Made by a program: the position numbers and the translations under genes
Source: an uncultured Bacillota bacterium
Lineage (GTDB): Bacteria; Bacillota_I; Bacilli_A; RF39; UBA660
Direction of reading: 5' to 3'
Length of the DNA stretch: 50,480 bases
NCBI GenBank assembly: GCA_945867665.1
Contig: CAMBIR010000010.1
Location: 1 to 50,480 of the forward strand
Part shown: in pieces, positions 45,852-50,480 of the stretch
How positions within the stretch are numbered: position 1 is the first letter of the stretch
Layout of the letters: the number at the start of each line of letters is the position of its first letter
Notes under the pieces: model-generated
The model's database searches: none
What the model saw: only the letters and a program-made list of their open reading frames with translations
Told to the model about the DNA's origin: nothing

Positions 45852-46949
45852 ATGAATTTAAATCGCTATGTTGACGATTATGGATGTTATACTTTTCAAG
45901 ATGTTTCTTTTAATGAGGTAGATAATGCTGTTATGTCTGCTATTTCATATGTTAATTTGGATGGAATTGTTTCTAAAAATCGGTTTCATAAGATTACTAT
46001 TGGAGAGGCTGGAAAAATTTATTTTGAGAAACATTCTAAAAAAGAAAAACAAGTTCTTGCTGTTAGGGAGGCAGTTAAACTATTTAATATTATTAAGGAT
46101 ACAGAAAGGTATAAGAATTTGTATCTTTATAATTATGCATATGAGTCTGGGGATGCTGAGCAGTTTTCGGCAATTACAATTGAAATTTCTAATAAGTTAG
46201 TGTATGTTTCTTTCGAGGGAACTGATCATTTAGTAAGTGGATGGAAAGAAAACTTTATGCTTAGTTATCAATTTCCGGTTTTATCGCAAAGGAGAGCGAT
46301 TGACTATGTAAATAAGCATTTTTTGTTCCGTGGGAATGATATTATTTTAGGTGGACATTCTAAAGGTGGTAATTTAGCGATGGTAGCGGGGATGTATGCT
46401 AATTTTTGGGTTAGGGATAAGATTATTAAAATTTATAATAATGATGGTCCTGGTCTTTTGCTAGAGCAGATTTCTTCGAAATATTATAAAAATGTTGAAA
46501 ATAAGATGATTCATATTATTCCTAATTATTCGATGGTTGGTTTGTTACTTAGACATGAAGATAATTATGTTGTGGTAAGGTCTGCTAGAAAGAGTATTTA
46601 TGCTCATGATATGTTTACTTGGGTGGTACGAGGTAAGGAATTTGAAAAGTGTGAACTTAGCTCGTTTAGTAAAGCTTTGGATGATAAATTAATTCATTGG
46701 CTTAATAAATATGATAGGAAGACTAGGGAAGAGTTTGTTGTTTCTTTGTTTGATGTTTTTGATAAGGTTGGTGTTTATAGTTTGGTAGATATTATGGAGA
46801 AAAAAACTTTAATTATTCGAATTGTTCTTGGGATTAATAATGCTAATCCAGTGACTAAGAATATTTTGAAAGATTTTATTTTTGCTTTATTTCAGTGCTT
46901 TAAAGATGTGAAGAGAGAGGAGTTAATTTCTTTTTTTGAAAGAAAATAA
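45852..46949 (+). CDS. Mbeg1-like (DUF2974) alpha/beta-hydrolase
   Basis: A 365-residue protein with a lipase-class-3-like hydrolase core. VYVSFEGTDHLVSGWKENF (118-135) corresponds to the oxyanion region. The nucleophile elbow is GGHSKGGNLA (Ser170 in GHSKG), and NDGPGL and the region around IPNYSMVGLLL with H-E-D follow. This is the Mbeg1-like/DUF2974 family, common in gut Firmicutes and of unknown substrate. There is no signal peptide, so it is cytoplasmic. GGAGGT precedes the ATG. Confidence 0.8.
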   Translation: MNLNRYVDDYGCYTFQDVSFNEVDNAVMSAISYVNLDGIVSKNRFHKITIGEAGKIYFEKHSKKEKQVLAVREAVKLFNIIKDTERYKNLYLYNYAYESGDAEQFSAITIEISNKLVYVSFEGTDHLVSGWKENFMLSYQFPVLSQRRAIDYVNKHFLFRGNDIILGGHSKGGNLAMVAGMYANFWVRDKIIKIYNNDGPGLLLEQISSKYYKNVENKMIHIIPNYSMVGLLLRHEDNYVVVRSARKSIYAHDMFTWVVRGKEFEKCELSSFSKALDDKLIHWLNKYDRKTREEFVVSLFDVFDKVGVYSLVDIMEKKTLIIRIVLGINNANPVTKNILKDFIFALFQCFKDVKREELISFFERK

Positions 46950-47004
46950 TACTTCTTTTTCTTTTGACTTTTGGATATTATTTTTTGTAAAGTAAGTTTT
47001 TTTC

Positions 47005-47034
47005 TTGGTAAATATTTTTTTTGTGTGATATAAT
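47005..47034 (+). promoter_or_regulatory. Promoter of the alcohol dehydrogenase gene
   Basis: TTGGTA (47005-47010), 18-bp spacer, TATAAT (47029-47034) with an upstream TGA, i.e. an extended -10. Confidence 0.6.
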
Positions 47035-47063
47035 TGGGTTATCATATGAAGGAGGTTAGTGAT

Positions 47064-48083
47064 ATGAAATGTGTATCGATTTCGGGGGAGAAAAGCTTTG
47101 TTTTGAAAGATATTGATGTTCCTGTTTCAAAAGATGGTAGTGTGGTATTGGAAGTTAAGTCGTGTGGAATATGTGGCTCCGATATTCATTATTGGGTAGG
47201 TGGAAATCCTGTTGGTTTAGTAATGGGTCATGAATTTGCTGGTGTTGTTGTTGATCCTGGTTCTAGAAAAGATTTGATTAAAGGAGATAGAGTGACTGGT
47301 TTACCTATTTCTCCGTGTGGGAAATGTGATGCTTGTAAGCATGGAATGCCTCAGTATTGTTCTGAAACGTGGTCAGAGGCAGTTGGACTTACACTTACTA
47401 ATTCTGGTGCTTATGCTGAATATACGAGTTGTAGGGCAGATATGATTCGCAAAATCCCTAATAATGTTAGTTTTGATGCTGCTTGTATGACTGAACCATC
47501 AGCGGTTGCTTTGCATGCGATTAATCTTGCTAATATTAAGGTAGGTGACTCTGTTTTAATTGTTGGTGGAGGAATTATTGGCCTTATGTCTGCTGAATTT
47601 GCTCGTCTTGCTGGTGCTGGGTATATTGCCATACTAGAAACAAATAAAAAAAGAGGAAAAAAGGCTGTTAGTTTTGGAAAAATTAATGAGTATTATGATG
47701 CAACAAAAGAGGATAGTATTGCTAGGATGGTAACAAAAACAAACGGAGGTTTTGACCATGTTATTGAATGTTGTGGAAATTCTCATGCTGTTAGTGAGGC
47801 AATTATGGCAGTTCGTCCTGGTGGTAGAGTTGTTTTAGTTGGAGTATCAATGGAAGCAGTAACTATTCCAACGGTTATGGCGGTAATGAGAGAAGTGACG
47901 TTACAAGGTGCTATTGCTTATACTCCAGAAGAGTTTGATATTTGTTTAAAATTGATTAGTGAAAAGAAAATTAACGTGACAAAATATATTGATGATTTAG
48001 TACCGTTAGAGTCAGTGCAAGAGTCTTTTGAAAGACTTACTAGTGGTCGTGATGCTGCTGTAAAAATTGTGATAAAACCATAG
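47064..48083 (+). CDS. Zinc-dependent medium-chain alcohol/polyol dehydrogenase
   Basis: A 339-residue NAD(P)-dependent dehydrogenase. The catalytic zinc Cys is in SCGICGSDIHYWVGG, and GHEFAGVV supplies His-Glu. The four structural-zinc cysteines lie in SPCGKCDACKHGMPQYC. The Rossmann motif is VLIVGGGIIGLMSAEFARLAG, followed by an acidic residue at the end of beta-2 (ILETN) that favours NAD. It resembles sorbitol, threonine or 2,3-butanediol dehydrogenases; the substrate cannot be decided. The ATG at 47064 has a near-perfect AAGGAGG and is preferred over the upstream ATG at 47034, which overlaps the -10. Confidence 0.88.
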   Translation: MKCVSISGEKSFVLKDIDVPVSKDGSVVLEVKSCGICGSDIHYWVGGNPVGLVMGHEFAGVVVDPGSRKDLIKGDRVTGLPISPCGKCDACKHGMPQYCSETWSEAVGLTLTNSGAYAEYTSCRADMIRKIPNNVSFDAACMTEPSAVALHAINLANIKVGDSVLIVGGGIIGLMSAEFARLAGAGYIAILETNKKRGKKAVSFGKINEYYDATKEDSIARMVTKTNGGFDHVIECCGNSHAVSEAIMAVRPGGRVVLVGVSMEAVTIPTVMAVMREVTLQGAIAYTPEEFDICLKLISEKKINVTKYIDDLVPLESVQESFERLTSGRDAAVKIVIKP

Positions 48084-48159
48084 TTTGGTGGTATAAATTA
48101 GAAAATTTTATCTATAATATTAGGGTAGGATAGAGATATGTTAATAAAAAAATAAAAAA

Positions 48160-48186
48160 TTAGCAATCCCTATTGACAATTGCTAA
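48160..48186 (+). promoter_or_regulatory. CIRCE-like HrcA operator upstream of hsp20
   Basis: TTAGCAATC-N9-AATTGCTAA matches the 9-9-9 layout of the CIRCE element (TTAGCACTC-N9-GAGTGCTAA) with an inner-arm change. It covers the -35 of the hsp20 promoter. Confidence 0.75.
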
Positions 48187-48200
48187 AAAGGTGCTATAAT
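48173..48200 (+). promoter_or_regulatory. Promoter of hsp20
   Basis: TTGACA (48173-48178), 16-bp spacer, TATAAT (48195-48200) with TGC in front. The -35 lies inside the CIRCE-like operator, so repressor binding would block transcription. Confidence 0.8.
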
Positions 48201-48223
48201 GAATAATGAAAGGTGATGATAAT

Positions 48224-48646
48224 ATGGCTTTAATACCAAGACTTATGCCAAATAAATTATATTTGGACGATGTATTTGATGATTTTATGTTTCCTACAGT
48301 GAAGGATGAGTTTGGAAAGATGAAATGTGATATTTACGAGAAAGATGGTGCTTATCATTTAGAGATGGATGTTCCTGGTTTTGATAAGAAGGATGTTCAG
48401 ATTGAAATTGATGATAATGATTATTTGACTATCACTGCAGAGAAAAATACTGAAGATACAGAAGAAGATGAAAAGAAAAATTATATTCGTAAGGAAAGAA
48501 ACTATGGAAAGTATCAAAGATCTTTCTATGTTGGTGGAGTAGATAAAGAAAATATTCAAGCTAATTTTGAGAATGGTATTTTGAAAATATCTATGCCTAA
48601 AATAGAAGAAGAAAAATCATCAAAGAAAACAATTGAGATTAAATAA
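48224..48646 (+). CDS. Small heat-shock protein, Hsp20/alpha-crystallin family
   Basis: A 140-residue ATP-independent holdase chaperone. A short N-terminal arm (1-~35) is followed by the alpha-crystallin domain (~38-128): MKCDIYEKDGAYHLEMDVPGFDKKDVQIEI, then YIRKERNYGKYQRSFYVG and the family ANFENGILKISMPK. It ends with a short Lys/Glu-rich tail whose last residues (TIEIK) contain an I-x-I-like motif. The ATG at 48224 is preferred over the in-frame one at 48206, because AAAGGTGATGAT spans the latter. Likely heat-induced through HrcA. Confidence 0.93.
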   Translation: MALIPRLMPNKLYLDDVFDDFMFPTVKDEFGKMKCDIYEKDGAYHLEMDVPGFDKKDVQIEIDDNDYLTITAEKNTEDTEEDEKKNYIRKERNYGKYQRSFYVGGVDKENIQANFENGILKISMPKIEEEKSSKKTIEIK

Positions 48647-48663
48647 TATTGTTTGACATATAG

Positions 48664-48696
48664 AGACTGTGCTTTATTTAAGGCATGGTCTTTTTT
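48664..48696 (+). terminator. Terminator of hsp20
   Basis: agactgtgcttt pairs with aaggcatggtct (with G-U pairs), then T6. Confidence 0.8.
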
Positions 48697-48738
48697 ATAT
48701 GAAAATGGTATAATAGGAGTAGAAGGCAGGTGATTATT

Positions 48739-49683
48739 TTGATAAGGATATATAAAAATGAATTAGAGGAAGATAATGTTAATTTAATTTCACAAATTGA
48801 AGATAATTGTTGGATTAAGATGATTCATCCTACTGAGGAAGAAATAGGTATGGTGGTGGAGGCACTAAATATTGATGAAGATTTGATTACTAAAGTTTTG
48901 GATGAGGAGGAGTTACCGAGAATAGAAAAGACAGATAATGCTACTTTGGTAGTTGTGGATTGTCCTTATTGGGATGATCATCATGTAAAAAATAAATATC
49001 ATACTTATCCACTTGGAATTATTATTTGTAATGATATGCATATTATTACTGTTTCTTTGAAAGATTTTGATTATTTAAGAGATTTTGAAGAGGGAAAGGT
49101 AAAAACTTTTTATACTTATAAAAAATCAAGGTTTTTAATTCAGATTTTACTTAAGACTGCTTCTTCTTATTTGAAAGTACTTAATGTTGTTAACGAAGAT
49201 ATTCGTAAGAAAGAAAAAATTTTATATAATTCGACGAATAATAAGCATTTGGTTGAACTTTTGGATATTGAAAAAACTCTTGTTTATTTTATTACTTCAT
49301 TGAAAGCGAATGATGTTGTTTTAGAAAAATTATCTAAGGGAAATGTGATTGAGATGTATGATGAAGATATAGAACTTCTTGAGGACACAATGATTGAAAA
49401 TAGACAAGGAATTGAAATGTGTACAATTTATAAGGAAATTTTGTCTTCAATTACGGATACTTATGCTACGATTGTGTCGAATAATTTGAATGGAGTAATG
49501 AAGTTTTTGGCTGGTGCAACAATTGTTTTAGCAATACCTACTATGATTTCTTCTTTTTTAGGAATGAATATATCGCTAGGAGATTTTGCAAAGGAAGATT
49601 ATGCTTTTGTGACTGTGTGCGTGTTTTCTTTTTTGTTGGCAGTATTTGTTGCTTATTTGTTAAAAAAGAAGGATATGCTTTAA
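48739..49683 (+). CDS. CorA-family divalent-cation transporter
   Basis: A ~314-residue CorA-type Mg2+/Co2+ channel. A large cytoplasmic N-terminal domain (1-~245) is followed by two C-terminal membrane helices separated by the selectivity signature GMN (in SSFLGMNISLG), ending with a short positive tail (LLKKKDML). AGGTGAT is well placed for the TTG at 48739; the GTG at 48730 overlaps the ribosome site. It forms pentamers in the membrane in known homologues. Confidence 0.93.
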   Translation: MIRIYKNELEEDNVNLISQIEDNCWIKMIHPTEEEIGMVVEALNIDEDLITKVLDEEELPRIEKTDNATLVVVDCPYWDDHHVKNKYHTYPLGIIICNDMHIITVSLKDFDYLRDFEEGKVKTFYTYKKSRFLIQILLKTASSYLKVLNVVNEDIRKKEKILYNSTNNKHLVELLDIEKTLVYFITSLKANDVVLEKLSKGNVIEMYDEDIELLEDTMIENRQGIEMCTIYKEILSSITDTYATIVSNNLNGVMKFLAGATIVLAIPTMISSFLGMNISLGDFAKEDYAFVTVCVFSFLLAVFVAYLLKKKDML

Positions 49684-49721
49684 AATACTGATTAGTAAAT
49701 TTATTTGAAAGGATTGTTTTT

Positions 49722-49973
49722 ATGGAAAGAATAAGTTATATCCCTAAGGGAGTGTGTTCAAAGATGATAAATGTTGATGTAGATGATGGTGTAATTAAAA
49801 ATATTGAATTTGTTGGTGGATGTCCTGGGAATACAGTTGGTGTTAGTAAATTATGTGTTGGTAGGAAAGTTGATGAAGTGATAAAAATTTTATCTGGAAT
49901 CGATTGTAGAGGAAGAGGGACATCTTGTCCAGATCAGTTAGCTCGTGCTTTGGATGAGTCTATTAAAAATTAG
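49722..49973 (+). CDS. TSCPD-domain protein (TIGR03905-like)
   Basis: An 83-residue small protein with the pattern YIPKGVCSKMI ... GGCPGNTVGVSKL ... GxxCRGRGTSCPDQLARAL. Four cysteines (Cys12, Cys34, Cys46, Cys62 region) resemble the TSCPD domain found at the C-terminus of class II ribonucleotide reductases. The free-standing form is common in anaerobic Firmicutes and its function is unknown. GAAAGGA precedes the ATG. Confidence 0.85.
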   Translation: MERISYIPKGVCSKMINVDVDDGVIKNIEFVGGCPGNTVGVSKLCVGRKVDEVIKILSGIDCRGRGTSCPDQLARALDESIKN

Positions 49974-49989
49974 TAGGATGTGAGGAAAA

Positions 49990-50442
49990 GTGGAATATGG
50001 TGAATTATATATTGTTCCTGATGAAAATAAGTATTTTGCAAAAACATTTCATAAAAGAATTTCTAATAGTCATTTGATGGGGATTCAAGAATTTTCGGAT
50101 TGCTACAAACTTGGGTATCATTTTAAAAATGAAGACTATTAGGAAGCACCTTGTCTTTTGGCGAAAGATGGTTTTTTAGTGGCAAAGTCGGTAGATAATG
50201 CTGGTATTTTAATTTTTTATGTTCCTGAATTTATTAGTGATAATCAATGTGTGTGGTATAGTGAAAATATTCATTTGTTTTCAAAATATTCAATGTTAGG
50301 AGCGTACGTTATAAGAAATTCTGAAAATGGATATCAGGTTGATGAAAGGTCAAATTTAGATGTGAATCAATTGTATATGATGATGAATCAAAAGAATGTT
50401 ATGTATCATAGAAATCAATCTTGTAATATGGCAATCGCTTAA
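49990..50442 (+). pseudogene. Unknown gene interrupted by an in-frame amber codon
   Basis: A frame of 150 codons starts at GTG 49990 (GAGGAAAA upstream) and ends at TAA 50440-50442. It is broken only by TAG at 50140-50142, after the residues GYHFKNEDY. Both halves have the same codon style: the first reads YGELYIVPDENKYFAKTFH, the second LLAKDGFLVAKSVDNAGILI and later QLYMMMNQKNVMYHRN. I do not recognise the family. Since TAG is an ordinary stop in this genome (spoIVA, dnaA, gyrB), a recent nonsense mutation or a base error is the simplest explanation. The second half has no good start codon of its own. Confidence 0.6.
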
Positions 50443-50480
50443 AAATTGTACATTTTTTATGTAAAGTTGTTTATAAAATA

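Overview
The window is the chromosomal replication-origin region of a very A+T-rich, low-GC Gram-positive bacterium of the Bacilli/Erysipelotrichia/RF39-like group. Evidence for this is the B. subtilis-like order rpmH-rnpA-yidC-khpB-mnmE-mnmG-rsmG to the left of dnaA, dnaA-dnaN-recF-gyrB-gyrA to the right, and ffs-dnaX-ybaB-recR-bofA-holB-ricT-trmN6-rsmI-pth-mfd beyond that. Two sporulation genes (spoIVA, bofA) and a ComK homologue point to a lineage that has, or descends from, endospore formation and competence. Standard genetic code fits: TGG encodes Trp, and TAA, TAG and TGA all end genes. The exact taxon cannot be fixed from this sequence.

Left arm, 1-9.9 kb: the 3' part of spoIVA; a ~400-nt candidate non-coding RNA on the minus strand with its own consensus promoter and terminator; hup; an operon of an XRE-S24 repressor plus two divergent VUT-family membrane proteins; a pair of COG3580/COG3581-type iron-sulfur proteins; a solitary HipA-like kinase-fold protein; and an operon DUF1934-argS-rpoE whose first gene seems to begin at a non-canonical ACG codon.

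9.9-20.6 kb: a class A penicillin-binding protein (+), then leftward a ParB-N-domain protein without a visible helix-turn-helix but with a long Asn/Gln/Pro-rich tail, then rsmG, mnmG, mnmE, a MscS channel, khpB, yidC, rnpA and rpmH. These leftward genes are co-directional with the leftward fork.

20.7-28 kb: a HerA/DUF87-type ATPase, a bipartite oriC (DnaA-box clusters on both sides of dnaA), dnaN, a comK-like gene in the slot between dnaN and recF, and recF. 28-34.4 kb: gyrB, gyrA, then ~1.75 kb without an intact gene. That stretch holds four identical 16-bp parS sites, most inside longer inverted repeats, a decayed transposase and the SRP RNA gene.

34.4-50.5 kb: the dnaX-to-mfd housekeeping run, a HAD phosphatase, a small unknown gene, an Mbeg1-like alpha/beta hydrolase, a zinc alcohol dehydrogenase, an Hsp20 gene under a CIRCE-like operator, a CorA transporter, a TSCPD protein, and a gene broken by an in-frame amber codon.

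The items most worth a second look are the candidate RNA at 1236-1642, the parS hairpin cluster together with the HTH-less ParB-N protein, the short ComK with 10-bp repeats upstream, and the ACG start of the DUF1934 gene. All calls are from reading the sequence; no database search was run.
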